NCBI GenBank assembly: GCA_041752115.1
Contig: JBGSHS010000375.1
Span: forward strand, 90,598 to 154,597
Source of the DNA: JAJRVM01 sp041752115
GTDB taxonomy: Bacteria; Planctomycetota; Planctomycetia; Pirellulales; Pirellulaceae
DNA length: 64,000 bases
Direction of reading: 5' to 3'
This document shows, one piece after another, positions 25,921 to 34,855 of this stretch. Every line of letters starts with the position of its first letter. The stretch's first letter is position 1. The notes under the pieces are model-generated. The model made no database searches and was not told where the DNA came from. It saw only the letters and a list, made by a program, of their open reading frames with translations. Both the position numbers and the translations under genes were made by a program.

Positions 25921-26325
25921 TCAGCTAAACTGAGCCGCCGCAAGCCTCGTTTTTGCGGAGGCCGGTTCACCGTGAATCGAGACGGGAACGCCAACGTCTC
26001 TGAGACGTTGAACGAAGCTGAAATCGGGTGGACCAAAATGCGACACCTCGTAGGGAAGTGGCTCATTGACGATCACGGCACTTCCCAGACGTGCAAGCTG
26101 CTTGGCCAAATTCAGAAACGTATCGGTCCACAACAGCGAGTTGGCAACTCGGCAGTTCTCCACGTAGACGGCTTCGATCCACTGCCTGCGCTGGGCAGCA
26201 ACCGCCGGATCAAGCCCGAGGTAGAACTTCTGGACTGATCCACCGTCTGCAAGGTTTCCAAGCTGTCGAACGTATCCCCTGCGGGTGAGGGTCAGCGGCG
26301 TTTTGCGGAGTTGCGGAATGCGCAT
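25921..26325 (-). pseudogene. N-terminal fragment of a tyrosine-recombinase-like integrase
   Basis: 134 residues starting MRIPQLRKTPLTLTRRGYVR, then KFYLGLDPAVAAQRRQWIEA. This start resembles the N-terminal arm and sample-binding region of planctomycete phage-type integrases. There is no catalytic R..HxxR..Y domain in or after it, since the frame ends at 25921. It lies 150 nt past the 3' end of the tRNA-Ser gene, where site-specific integrases of tRNA-borne islands normally sit. The family call is moderate and rests on style and location. Confidence 0.5.
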
Positions 26326-26434
26326 GAAAACTGTGTCTCTGGAGCGGAAACGAGTAGCTTATTAGACCACTATTAGACCAGAAATCAAGGCAAGGAGCGG
26401 TTACTGGAGGCTGAGAAATCGCCGTAAATCCAAT

Positions 26435-26473
26435 GAAAAAAGCCACTTACGTGATTTTCGTAAGCGGCTTTCT
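26435..26473 (-). terminator. intrinsic terminator after tRNA-Ser
   Basis: On the minus strand AAAGCCGCTTACG pairs with CGTAAGTGGCTTT (one mismatch) around a short AAAATCA loop and is followed by a T-run. It begins 3 nt past the tRNA 3' end. Confidence 0.8.
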
Positions 26474-26475
26474 AG

Positions 26476-26562
26476 CGGAGAGGACAGGATTCGAACCTGC
26501 GGACCAGTTTCCCGGTCACGGATTTAGCAAACCCGCGCTATCGACCACTCAGCCACCTCTCC
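26476..26562 (-). tRNA. tRNA-Ser (anticodon GCT)
   Basis: An 87-nt class II tRNA. The acceptor stem GGAGAGG pairs with CCTCTCC and the discriminator is G. The anticodon arm reads CGGGTTTGCTAAATCCG, so GCT reads AGC/AGT Ser codons. A long variable arm (GTGACCGGGAAACTGGTC region) and GGTTCGAATCC T-loop are present. CCA is not encoded. The gene forms the right border of the island-like region. Confidence 0.96.
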
Positions 26563-26582
26563 ATGTTGTCGTAAGTAGCTTC

Positions 26583-26588
26583 TTTATA
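26583..26588 (-). promoter_or_regulatory. -10-like box for tRNA-Ser
   Basis: TATAAA on the minus strand about 20 nt before the tRNA 5' end, inside an inverted CGTAAGT/ACTTACG pair. No clear -35 is visible. Confidence 0.4.
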
Positions 26589-26825
26589 TCGACTTACGTT
26601 ACGGTACTCGCTCGCTCGGGCGTTCGTCAATCGCCGGCGTTTGAATGGAGTGCCCATCCGACATCGGCCCCGTAGACTTCCAGAAGCCGAGATGTCTAAG
26701 TCTACCAGCAAACGCGTCGCTATCAAGCCCAGACGCGGCGGGTGCCACTCCGCTCGGCCGTCCTTGTCCGGGGCCTGCCGATTCCAGTGCCGGGGGGCCC
26801 TTCGCCATGCGGCGCAGCTCGATTA

Positions 26826-26887
26826 GCCATGCTCGCGCAGAGCCGTGGCCATGCTCGCGCAGAGCCGTGGCCATGCTCGCGCAGAGC
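26826..26887. repeat. 22-bp tandem repeat, about 2.8 copies
   Basis: The unit GCCATGCTCGCGCAGAGCCGTG occurs at 26826 and 26848, with a partial third copy from 26870. It lies in the 464-nt gap between tRNA-Ser and the HEAT/EF-hand gene, which otherwise holds no gene I can see. Confidence 0.85.
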
Positions 26888-26910
26888 ATGGGGAGAGCTC
26901 AATTCGTTCT

Positions 26911-26968
26911 CCACTTCCCCGCGGTCTGCGCGACCGCAGCCACTTCCCCGCGGTCTGCGCGACCGCCG
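26911..26968. repeat. 29-bp tandem repeat, 2 copies
   Basis: A 29-nt unit beginning CCACTTCCCCGCGGTCTGCG and ending CGACCGCAG/CCG repeats directly at 26911 and 26940. Each copy contains the inverted pair GCGGTC...GACCGC, so it could fold. Confidence 0.85.
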
Positions 26969-27026
26969 CCACGGATCAGCAGGACAAGCGGGAAGCAGTT
27001 TGACAATTCGCTTGTCGCCCGTCGTA

Positions 27027-27821
27027 TCACCGTTGTTGGCTGAAGTACCACGCAAATTCTGTCGGAGTGATTCGGCCGTCGTTATCTTGATCTGCCGAAC
27101 TGCGATCTACATTCATCTGGCTCCATTCGTCTTCGGTAAGCATGCCGTCACGATTGGTGTCATACTTGGCGATCAGTGCCACGGCATATTTGCGATACTT
27201 CGGCTCAATGACGTTTCCGGATCGCGTCGTGACAACTTGCCGCGGGGGATTTGCCATTCCCTTCAGGGCGTAGATTGCCGCCAGGCGGACTTCGCGGTCT
27301 GGATCCTGAAGTGCGGCAGTCACTTCGGTAACCGCCTCCTGGCGGTGTTTGCCCAGCTGGATCGTCTGCAGAATCCCGATCACTGTCAGTTTCTCGCCTG
27401 CCTTCTCCGACTTGAGCGACTCCAGCAGGTGTGGCACTGCAGGTTCTCCAATTCGACGGAGCAGAGAGCTTGCAGTGGCCGACAGGTCGCGCTGGTTGAT
27501 GGCCGAAATCAGCCGCTCCAGGACCTCTTCCGTGGCTCCTTCGTAGTCGACGAGTTTCGTCAGTGCAAGTTGTCGCACGTTGGCTTTGTCATCGTCCAGA
27601 CCGCGCCGAAACGCCTGCACGATGGCGTCGGAACGAGGTTGGTCCTGCAAGGCCGAAAAGGCCGCGAACCGAACTTCGCCATCAGGGTCATTTGTGGCAG
27701 AAACGAGAGCGATGGTGATCGACTCCCGTAATTCCGACCATTCCGACAGTTCCGCGGTTTCGTCGGCAAAAGCGAGCGCGCTGGAGAGCATGAGAATGAT
27801 GACGGCAGAGTAAGTGTACAT
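27027..27821 (-). CDS. secreted HEAT-repeat protein with C-terminal EF-hands
   Basis: 264 residues from the ATG at 27821, chosen because AGGAG lies 7 nt upstream. The signal peptide is MYTYSAVIILMLSSALAF. Several HEAT/PBS-type helical repeats follow (DPDGEVRFAAFSALQDQP, DDDKANVRQLALTKLVDYEG, RIGEPAVPHLLESL, DPDREVRLAAIYALKG). The C-terminus has two calcium-loop EF-hands: DTNRDGMLTEDEW and DQDNDGRITPTEF. It is probably a periplasmic scaffold that binds partners in a calcium-dependent way (inference). It follows the GT2 gene by 39-54 nt on the same strand. Confidence 0.8.
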   Translation of the reverse strand: MYTYSAVIILMLSSALAFADETAELSEWSELRESITIALVSATNDPDGEVRFAAFSALQDQPRSDAIVQAFRRGLDDDKANVRQLALTKLVDYEGATEEVLERLISAINQRDLSATASSLLRRIGEPAVPHLLESLKSEKAGEKLTVIGILQTIQLGKHRQEAVTEVTAALQDPDREVRLAAIYALKGMANPPRQVVTTRSGNVIEPKYRKYAVALIAKYDTNRDGMLTEDEWSQMNVDRSSADQDNDGRITPTEFAWYFSQQR

Positions 27822-27875
27822 CAGGTTGCTCCTCATTCGTGTCGGGACCCGCAGTTACTGACTCTCTTGATGCGT

Positions 27876-28586
27876 TTAGCGTTTCACGTCGTAATAGAAC
27901 GCGTCCGCATCGCGCCGAGATGTGCCTCGAAAGATCCGCCAGACGAATCCGGGATGGCGAATCAGGTACCAGTCGCCGAATTGGTCGAATTTGCGGCAGG
28001 AGGTGACGATGTGAGCGCGGAGAATTGTCTTGAACCGTTTCCCCTGCTGCCGTCCGTACGCCTTGAGCCGCTTCGCGAAGTCCATGTCCTCGGCGCTCAC
28101 CCAGCGTTCGTCGAAGCCCCCCATGGCTTCGAAATCCTTGCGCAGGCACCAGAACATCCCACCGGACACTCGGTGCCACAACATGACCACGGAGAGCATC
28201 ACGGCGCTGGCCGCGATCCCCAGCGACCATCGCTGTGGCCACACGGACACGCCGCCGCCGACATACTTGCCGGTCGTCAGGAGCCGGTCGACCTCGGTGA
28301 GCATATTGTCCGACATGCGGCTGTCGGCGTCGATCGTGACAATGATCTCGCCCTGTGCTGCACGGGCTGCCACATTACGGATCCGGGCCAGGTTGCGGCT
28401 GTCATCGCGAACCAGCACAGCGCCCAGCGTTTGAGCAATCTCTTCGGTCCGATCGGTACAGCGGTTGAGCGCGACAATCACCTCAACCTCGTCTGGGCAA
28501 TGAGTTGCGGCTGCCCTGATGGATTCGAGGCAGGCCGGTAGGAACGCTTCTTCATTGCGAGCAGGGACCAGGATCGAGAATCGCAT
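27876..28586 (-). CDS. GT2 family glycosyltransferase
   Basis: 236 residues from the ATG at 28586. The GT-A fold is shown by RFSILVPARNEEAFLPACLE near 2-21, EVIVALNRCTDRTEEIAQTL, the D-x-D-like metal site TIDADSRMSD near 86-95, and AEDMDFAKRLKAYGR near 160-175 as the acceptor-side ED motif. A hydrophobic stretch (GIAASAVMLSVVMLWHR) may attach it to the membrane. Such enzymes move a sugar from a nucleotide-sugar to a lipid or polysaccharide acceptor; the acceptor is unknown. A GTG 24 nt upstream is an alternative start. Confidence 0.88.
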   Translation of the reverse strand: MRFSILVPARNEEAFLPACLESIRAAATHCPDEVEVIVALNRCTDRTEEIAQTLGAVLVRDDSRNLARIRNVAARAAQGEIIVTIDADSRMSDNMLTEVDRLLTTGKYVGGGVSVWPQRWSLGIAASAVMLSVVMLWHRVSGGMFWCLRKDFEAMGGFDERWVSAEDMDFAKRLKAYGRQQGKRFKTILRAHIVTSCRKFDQFGDWYLIRHPGFVWRIFRGTSRRDADAFYYDVKR

Positions 28587-28762
28587 CTCAGGTACAGCTC
28601 TCTGCAGCACACCGCGAGTTCATCATGCATCGCTGTCCACAGAAGGATACCGCTCGGCAGTACCTGCCTTGCGGAAGGACTCCAGCGAACGCCGTCCATC
28701 ATACCTCGAGCTGGCGTCCGTGGACAACCGAGAGGCACAGATCGTGCCAGCATCAGGCACGC

Positions 28763-29311
28763 CTACTTGGGACCGGTCATTCTGGTCCAGGACGGCGGAT
28801 CGCTGGCGGGAAAGGACTCTTCGGACGCTTCCTGGACACAATCGACGGCTGCCAACGCCGCTCGCTTCTCTACGATGAACCGGAGATGATGAGGGATATG
28901 CCCGGTGATCCGGCCCAGCAGTTGTTCGAGCGTCAGGGGACCGTCGGTCGAGTGGATGCCGGTACGCTGGAAGCCGCTGGGATCGAGCGTTTTCAGGATG
29001 CGGCCCATGTGCTTGCGCAGCGTTTCGACCAGCTGCAACTCCTCCTCGACATGCCGCTGCGAATACACCAGACCGGCGGAAAATACGTCGGGATCGAGAT
29101 TCGGGAGCAGGGGATTCGTCTCCGCAATCACTCGTTTCATGCGATCGACGTAGACGATTTCGCAGTCGGCAATATGGCAGATCACTTCACGCGTGGACCA
29201 GCGTCCCGCGACCGGTCGGGCGTCCAGTTGTTCCTCATTCATGCCGGCGATTCCCGCCTGCAGAGCCTGAGGGCCGGCCAGATAGTCGGCGATCTGTTGA
29301 ACGTGATCCAT
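28763..29311 (-). CDS. DinB-family four-helix-bundle protein
   Basis: 182 residues. DinB/YfiT-type bundle: the N-terminus MDHVQQIADYLAGPQALQAG, then RWSTREVICHIADCEIVYVD near 38-57 with the first metal His, and LLGRITGHIPHHLRFIVEK near 125-143 with the other His ligands. Members bind Ni/Zn/Fe and include thiol transferases and DNA-damage-induced proteins. The C-terminal tail EASEESFPASDPPSWT is a short conserved tail seen on many unrelated bacterial proteins. The start is the internal ATG at 29311 because the longer frame's first 36 residues lack family character. Confidence 0.85.
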   Translation of the reverse strand: MDHVQQIADYLAGPQALQAGIAGMNEEQLDARPVAGRWSTREVICHIADCEIVYVDRMKRVIAETNPLLPNLDPDVFSAGLVYSQRHVEEELQLVETLRKHMGRILKTLDPSGFQRTGIHSTDGPLTLEQLLGRITGHIPHHLRFIVEKRAALAAVDCVQEASEESFPASDPPSWTRMTGPK

Positions 29312-29582
29312 GGAAAGGCTCCCTGAGCTTGCTGCACATTCCGTCCGCCGTTTCAAGTCGCGTCGGTGCGCTGAGGTTCCGCTTGCTTGTGCCCCATTCC
29401 CGAGCGGTCGATTTCTCATCCGGGTGCATTATACGCAGCAGAGCAACCCCGCCACTGCGGTCCAGTACGGATACTGATTCAGGGTCGGAGTTAAACGACG
29501 AGTCGATTCCCGGGCGAGGATGACCGTGCGGCGGATGGAAGGGTCCGTCGAGCCTTCGCATGATCAGATGCGGTACGACAGA

Positions 29583-32003
29583 TTATCGCATGACCACGCG
29601 CAGAGCGTGCTCGTATTGTGCCAGTCGGCGTCGCAGATAGCGCACGTGTAGGAACCAACCCAGGGCCATTAGCACGACGATCAGCAGGAGCAGCCAGAAC
29701 CCGATCAGGTAGAAGAGGCTGGCGGGAGTCTTTTGAGGCGCCAGTTCCGCAGCGAGCCGACCGTTCTGCGTTTCGTCACCCGCCTCTGGATCGGTCTTCT
29801 TCCCGTGACCCTCCTGCGCCTCTACGTCCTTGCTCTCTTTCTCTTCGTCCCCTCCCTCACCCCCCGTGGAATCCCCGCCAGGGCCGCCGTTGCCTTCACC
29901 CCCCTCACCCTCACCCTCTCCCTTTCCTTCTCCCGCTCCCTGGTCGTCTCCAGCCCCATCTTTCGAAGCCGCGGACTCGCCATTGCCCGTTTTGTCCGCG
30001 TCCTGGGAATCCGCCTCGCGTTGTGAGTTGTCCGGCTCCCGCGGAGCGTCGGGAGTGGTATTTTCCGTCTCTTGTGGCGGGGTCATCTCGGAACGATTTG
30101 GGGAGGGTTGAGATTCGTCGGAAGGGGCTGCCGGTTGAGGCTCAATGGTCATCGGCAAAGGCACTGCCGGGTCTGGCGAACGCTGTTCGTCAATCGATGG
30201 TAAGAGTTCGTCGACAATCGACTTGATCCGGTCGATGGTGAGCGAGAAGAGATCGGGGTAGGCTTTGGAGAGCTTCGGCTGCTTGCTTCGCCAGTCTGAC
30301 AATACGGTACGCTTGAACTCCTGGACCCACTCATCTGCTGTTTGGGCAGGGCCACGTGCGATTTCTCCCGCAAAAGTCTCTTTGCGTTCGTCGACCATAT
30401 TGAGTTGGCTGTCACGTGCTGCACGTGTAATCTCTAAGGCGGCGGTTGCAGCCAATGTCCACTTGGTCCACGTCTCTTCCAGTACCTGCTCATCGCGTTG
30501 AGGAGGCCCCGTCGGTGTTTGCCAGATCGGCAGGATTCTGAGTGACTCGAGATTGACGGGCAGGGGCGTTGCATCGAGTTCGCCTTCGGTCGGTGTCCAC
30601 TCACCGGAAAGAAATTTGGGCGTCGCATACTGCCGCGCCTGCTGATCGGCGATCTGGTCGCGGATTGCGGGGAGCAACTGGTTTTCGTACACGTTTTTCA
30701 GCGCTCGATGTAGATTGCTCCACGATTTAGCGCTGGCGGAATTCGGCTGGTCGATAACTGCTTCGACCTCTTTTTGGAAGCCATTTAGATCGTTCGGGTT
30801 ATCACCGGGGGATTTGCTTTCCTGCAGTTTCTTGAGGAGCGCCTCTGTTATCCAGGCCTGACCGCCTGCCGTCATTTCCTCGATCGCCGGCTGAAGTCTC
30901 GTTCGCGACTCATCCAGACGGTGATGGGCCGGGACATCACGCAGGATCTCCTTGCGGATTTCCTCCTGGTCAGTAGGCGGGAGTTTCTCGGGTGCCAGAT
31001 TCGCCATGATATCCACGCCGACGGCCGCGACGTTGCTGTCGAACCAGGTGTGCGCCTTGTCTGGGACCATCTGGCTAATCTGATCGAAGATCCCGTACGC
31101 CGGGCGCAGGGGGGACTTCGCCCGCTCAACCGCTTGGCGTTTGGCGATCTTCTGCAGGTTACTCTTGAGTTCTTCCTCGATTCCCTTTGGCGAGATGGCT
31201 GAAGGAGGTTTTGTCAGTTCCTTAGACTGCTCGTCGAACTGACTTTCGCCGTCGGCGACCACCTCGTTGGCTGAATCCACAAACGCCTTATAGGAATCTT
31301 CGATCAACGTGTCTGACAAGTCGGCGGGAAGTTGCTTCATCACCTCGGACTCGATCGCCTCTGCGGCCTCCTTCCGATGCTGTGGTGCCTCCGACGGATC
31401 GGAACCGCCGAATTGTGACGCCTTGGCGATGCGCTCCGCGCCAGGCATTTCGGGGCCTACAACTTGCTTCAGGACGTCTGCCAACTCGGCCTGCTGCTCT
31501 TGGATGAGAGCTGCCTTCACACTTTCGAGTGTCTTCGGGATTTCCTCCTTGACGATCTCGTCGAACTTGGCCTTGGTGTTGTCGAGATGAACGCGGGTCT
31601 CGGTGAGCGATTTGCGCAGGCGTTGGGCAATGCCGCGTATCACGTTAGGGTCTTCCGAATTCGCTGCCGCTGCTGTGGCCTGGTCAATCATCTTGGTCCA
31701 GGCGTCATCAAAATTCAGGGCCAGGTCTTTCTGCAGTTGGTCGATGTCTGGAAACTGCTTGGGAATTGGACCTTCGAAACTGCGCAAATAACTGTCCACG
31801 GCCTCCCGCACTCGTTCCGGCGGCAACTCGTATTGATGGTCCTTGAGGTTCTGTACAAATGACTGGGTCGCCAGATAATCGGCCCATTCCTGGCTGCCGG
31901 GTGCCACGCCGGCGGGTCCGTTCTTTGGCGGCTGCGCACTCAAAGCGGTCGAGAGCATAAGCAAACAGCTGCCAGCGAGCACCATTCGATTGCGATAGAG
32001 CAT
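29583..32003 (-). CDS. large periplasmic tail-anchored protein of a MotA/MotB-like operon
   Basis: 806 residues, family not recognised. It has a signal peptide (MLYRNRMVLAGSCLLMLSTA), then about 600 residues of mainly helical, charged sequence (many EEL, KEI and QKI-type helices). A Pro/Ser-rich segment follows, then a Gly-Glu low-complexity run (GEGKGEGEGEGGEG near 690) and an acidic patch. One membrane helix (LFYLIGFWLLLLIVVLMALG near 765-784) and a short basic cytosolic tail end the chain. The arrangement implies a big periplasmic domain held to the membrane at the C-terminus. It is 20 nt downstream of the MotB-like gene, so third in a three-gene operon and probably a partner of the channel. 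Confidence 0.78.
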   Translation of the reverse strand: MLYRNRMVLAGSCLLMLSTALSAQPPKNGPAGVAPGSQEWADYLATQSFVQNLKDHQYELPPERVREAVDSYLRSFEGPIPKQFPDIDQLQKDLALNFDDAWTKMIDQATAAAANSEDPNVIRGIAQRLRKSLTETRVHLDNTKAKFDEIVKEEIPKTLESVKAALIQEQQAELADVLKQVVGPEMPGAERIAKASQFGGSDPSEAPQHRKEAAEAIESEVMKQLPADLSDTLIEDSYKAFVDSANEVVADGESQFDEQSKELTKPPSAISPKGIEEELKSNLQKIAKRQAVERAKSPLRPAYGIFDQISQMVPDKAHTWFDSNVAAVGVDIMANLAPEKLPPTDQEEIRKEILRDVPAHHRLDESRTRLQPAIEEMTAGGQAWITEALLKKLQESKSPGDNPNDLNGFQKEVEAVIDQPNSASAKSWSNLHRALKNVYENQLLPAIRDQIADQQARQYATPKFLSGEWTPTEGELDATPLPVNLESLRILPIWQTPTGPPQRDEQVLEETWTKWTLAATAALEITRAARDSQLNMVDERKETFAGEIARGPAQTADEWVQEFKRTVLSDWRSKQPKLSKAYPDLFSLTIDRIKSIVDELLPSIDEQRSPDPAVPLPMTIEPQPAAPSDESQPSPNRSEMTPPQETENTTPDAPREPDNSQREADSQDADKTGNGESAASKDGAGDDQGAGEGKGEGEGEGGEGNGGPGGDSTGGEGGDEEKESKDVEAQEGHGKKTDPEAGDETQNGRLAAELAPQKTPASLFYLIGFWLLLLIVVLMALGWFLHVRYLRRRLAQYEHALRVVMR

Positions 32004-32023
32004 GGAAGAACCCTTGTGCGCGT

Positions 32024-32968
32024 TCAGTTTTTCTCGACCGGCGGTTGCGACTCGTCTGATCCTCGGATTCTCTCCATCGTTTCGGGGAGCAAACGCATTT
32101 GTTCCCGCAGTTGGCCGAGGATCCGTTCCAGCATATTCGTTTGCACATCGGATGGATCTGTGTCGTCGTCAGCAGGGTAAGCGTCGAGGGGCAGAGTGAG
32201 CAGTTTCTGGCGTCGCGCGGCAGCGATTTTCTCGACGAGGTCATACTGGATCTGCGCCAGATCGATCCGTTCGTCATTCAAATCGGCGATGATCTGATTC
32301 CTGAGGCTCATGAGATTGTCGTTGGTGAGCAGTGCAGGATCGACGAGCAGTCTTTCGGCTCCGGGCGCGATCTTCTTGAGCTGCTCCAGGCCCATGGCCG
32401 TACTGCTCTGGAAGCCGGCCATCGCCACGACTTGGTCCGTGAGCGAGTTCAGTTCCTCGGATGACACTTGAGTTGCATCGCCAGGGAAGATGCGGTCGAT
32501 TTCGGTGGTCAGTTCCGAAAAACTCGACGCGACTGGGAGGGCATCCATGTCGTCAGCCAGTTGCACCCATTCCGCGCGTCGATACTGCTTCAACAACTGG
32601 CGAAAGAGCCGCCGATCGCGCAGCGTCAACCAGGACGTGAGCAGCTTCTGCAGTTGCAGATCGAATTGGGCCTGGATGCGCATCTCCCGCTCCTGGCCCG
32701 CTTCGGTCTGCTGGAATTCCTTGACTTTTCCGACAAGATGTTGATTGACTGCCTGTTGCCGTTCACGTTCCTCGATGAGTGATTTGCGTTCTTCTATCAG
32801 TGACTTGGTTTCAGTAATCCCCTTGGAGACCAGAAAGCCGAGGATGATGACGAAGGCCAGTGTGATCTGGACCATGACGCTATCCCACTCGGTATCTGCC
32901 CGACTCGCCTTCTTTCGCCCAGGCATCAGCAGTTCGGTAATCGGCAGCTGCTTGCGAGTAGTGCTCAT
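32024..32968 (-). CDS. MotB/ExbD-like single-pass protein without OmpA domain
   Basis: 314 residues from the ATG at 32968. The short cytosolic N-terminus (MSTTRKQLPITELLMPGRKK) leads to one membrane helix (WDSVMVQITLAFVIILGFLV near 28-47), with an Asp just before it as in stator B subunits. A coiled coil follows (TETKSLIEERKSLIEERERQ near 52-71), then helical domains to the end (for example RRLFRQLLKQYRRAEWVQLA). There is no OmpA/peptidoglycan-binding domain as in MotB or ZorB. Topology and position after the MotA-like gene suggest it is the partner of a proton- or sodium-driven channel (inference). Confidence 0.68.
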   Translation of the reverse strand: MSTTRKQLPITELLMPGRKKASRADTEWDSVMVQITLAFVIILGFLVSKGITETKSLIEERKSLIEERERQQAVNQHLVGKVKEFQQTEAGQEREMRIQAQFDLQLQKLLTSWLTLRDRRLFRQLLKQYRRAEWVQLADDMDALPVASSFSELTTEIDRIFPGDATQVSSEELNSLTDQVVAMAGFQSSTAMGLEQLKKIAPGAERLLVDPALLTNDNLMSLRNQIIADLNDERIDLAQIQYDLVEKIAAARRQKLLTLPLDAYPADDDTDPSDVQTNMLERILGQLREQMRLLPETMERIRGSDESQPPVEKN

Positions 32969-33023
32969 CGTCGGTTCTCGAAGAGGCTGAGGGGGAGATG
33001 TCGGTCGAAGCGTCTGACAACGG

Positions 33024-34718
33024 TCAACCGAAGATGCGTCGCCACCAGGGAAGCGACGCCCGATTCTCCTGAAGGACCGCTCCCAATCCACGCGCAACTA
33101 ATTCTTCCTGGGGACTCCTGCGGGGGCGATTGAGATCTGACTGAGCGAAATAATGTTCGGCAGATCCTGACGCTCGGTGTTCCACGAAGTCACCGTCGCG
33201 GTGCCGAAGGTAAGCTCCGACCGCGTCGAGTTGCCGCACGACTTCCGTCAAGGCATCGCCGATATGATCGAAGGCTTGGCCGAGTCGGGCAATCTCGCTG
33301 GTCTGCTTGTCTTCGTTCTTGGCCAATTCCCGCAGCGACTCGTGAACCTCGCGCAGCATCTGCCAGGTCGTGTTGGTGCGGTGCGTCGTTTCCGTCAGCG
33401 GCTCACGCGCGGCTCCAGCCACCTCCTTCAGTTCACGAAAAGCCGTTTCACCCGTTAGCGCAGCATCACGAAATTCCTTGGCCATCATCGAGATACTGCG
33501 CATCGACTCGTTCACGCGGTCCGGAAGACGATCCAACAAGGCCCCCATCCGATCGCTCATTGCTTCCACCTGCTCGAGTTTCTTTGCCAACTGGCGTCCC
33601 GTCTGGGTTGAGACGTCAAAGGTCTGAATGGCACGATTCAGGCCGGCAATGAGCTGCGGGAGTTGAGTGGCCGTGGTCCCCACACACACCTCGAACGTCG
33701 AGAGGTCATTGTTAGCCTCCGCCAGACGCTGACTGGTGCGCGCTACCTGACGAATGAACTCTTCCGCCACAAATTCTCCTCCTGAATCAGTCACCTGATG
33801 CACTCCCAAGGCACGGTCGTTGAGCCAATTCAGGCTGGGAGTCACTGCGTAAGCCACGCCGGTCCCAACGAAGGTCGATACCAGGCTTGCGCACAACAGC
33901 AAGAAGATCTCATGAGATGCTTTCTCCGTCCGCGCGGTACTTGCCTCGTCTAGACCAGGTGAAAGCGTCGAGTCGACTGTGGTCTGTTGAATCGATTGGT
34001 CTGCCAGCGTCACAGCAGCTTTCCCATTGTTCCGGGACGACTTAGCCACAGACGTATCTGATGTCTCTTGAGTAGTATCCTCCAACGCAGCGATTGCTTC
34101 GGCTTGTGGGGCCGAAGAAGCTGGGCCGCTTTCGGTTTGCTCAGCTGCGGCAACAGCCTCAAGCGGTTGCGACTGATTATCATCCACCAATTGTGACATT
34201 TGGGAAATGGCCGCCAACAGGAAGCTCAGGAGCGTACCAAGCAGGCCGAATCGCACGCACAGAGTTTCGAATCCTTCCGTAAACAGGACGCTGTGGTAAG
34301 CACGCCCGAAATAATCCTGGCCATCCCGCTTGTAGTAACCCCGCGTATGCTTCCACCCGCTGAACGCCAGACGCGTGCAGAGCAGGGCGAGAATGAGGGC
34401 CGAGAACGACGAAATGTCGAGCGCGATGGTCTTTTGCTGCCATGTCTCGGCCTCTCCGGAAAGGAGTGCTGACTCCTTCTCTCGAAGGATATACGTGTCG
34501 ATGCATGATTTCGCAGTCAGCCCCCAGAGAAACCAGAAGTAACAGGCGGCGAATGCGGCGACCACGGACATCCCGGCCAGAGTGAAGAAGGCGATCTTGC
34601 GAGACCGACTCAGTCGCTGGCGTTCGGTCAGTGTCAGTTCGGTCGTGAACAGATCGTGGATGGCGTGCTGCTGGTCAGTCGCCTTCGAATCCACGGGATC
34701 TTTCGTCGGGTTCGTCAT
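33024..34718 (-). CDS. MotA/TolQ/ExbB-like channel with long insert and coiled-coil tail
   Basis: 564 residues with four predicted helices. TM1 is FFTLAGMSVVAAFAACYFWF near 44-63 and TM2 is SSFSALILALLCTRLAF near 104-120. TM3 is RFGLLGTLLSFLLAA near 157-171, with the GLLGT motif. TM4 is EIFLLLCASLVSTFVGTGVA near 271-290. Together TM3 and TM4 look like the MotA/TolQ/ExbB proton-channel core. A Ser/Ala/Gln-rich insert of about 90 residues separates them, which is not typical. A long coiled-coil region (AEANNDLSTFEVCVGTTATQ onward to about 500) resembles methyl-accepting or ZorA-like tails. First gene of the operon; 55 nt before the MotB-like gene. Confidence 0.68.
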   Translation of the reverse strand: MTNPTKDPVDSKATDQQHAIHDLFTTELTLTERQRLSRSRKIAFFTLAGMSVVAAFAACYFWFLWGLTAKSCIDTYILREKESALLSGEAETWQQKTIALDISSFSALILALLCTRLAFSGWKHTRGYYKRDGQDYFGRAYHSVLFTEGFETLCVRFGLLGTLLSFLLAAISQMSQLVDDNQSQPLEAVAAAEQTESGPASSAPQAEAIAALEDTTQETSDTSVAKSSRNNGKAAVTLADQSIQQTTVDSTLSPGLDEASTARTEKASHEIFLLLCASLVSTFVGTGVAYAVTPSLNWLNDRALGVHQVTDSGGEFVAEEFIRQVARTSQRLAEANNDLSTFEVCVGTTATQLPQLIAGLNRAIQTFDVSTQTGRQLAKKLEQVEAMSDRMGALLDRLPDRVNESMRSISMMAKEFRDAALTGETAFRELKEVAGAAREPLTETTHRTNTTWQMLREVHESLRELAKNEDKQTSEIARLGQAFDHIGDALTEVVRQLDAVGAYLRHRDGDFVEHRASGSAEHYFAQSDLNRPRRSPQEELVARGLGAVLQENRASLPWWRRIFG

Positions 34719-34855
34719 CTACCATTGCTCCCAGGTCTGAGCGTGCAGTCGCAGGAAAGCCACCGTACGGCCGAGGCTAAACCGTATGCTCCTCGGTCAA
34801 GAAACGATCTGACCGGCAGGCTGCCACCTTATCCAACGGTCGACCACCGGCGTGG

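Noticed and set aside
26826..26968. CRISPR array
   Set aside because: Units are directly adjacent without spacers, only 2-3 copies, and no cas genes are nearby.
26742..27731. 329-aa plus-strand open frame
   Set aside because: It runs through the tandem repeats and antisense to the HEAT/EF-hand gene, which has real repeats and a signal peptide.
31464..31862. 132-aa plus-strand frame
   Set aside because: Antisense to the large periplasmic protein; no independent support.
29583..34718. Zorya-type defence system
   Set aside because: A MotA-like and a MotB-like gene are present, but the MotB-like protein has no OmpA domain and no ZorC, ZorD or ZorE gene follows.
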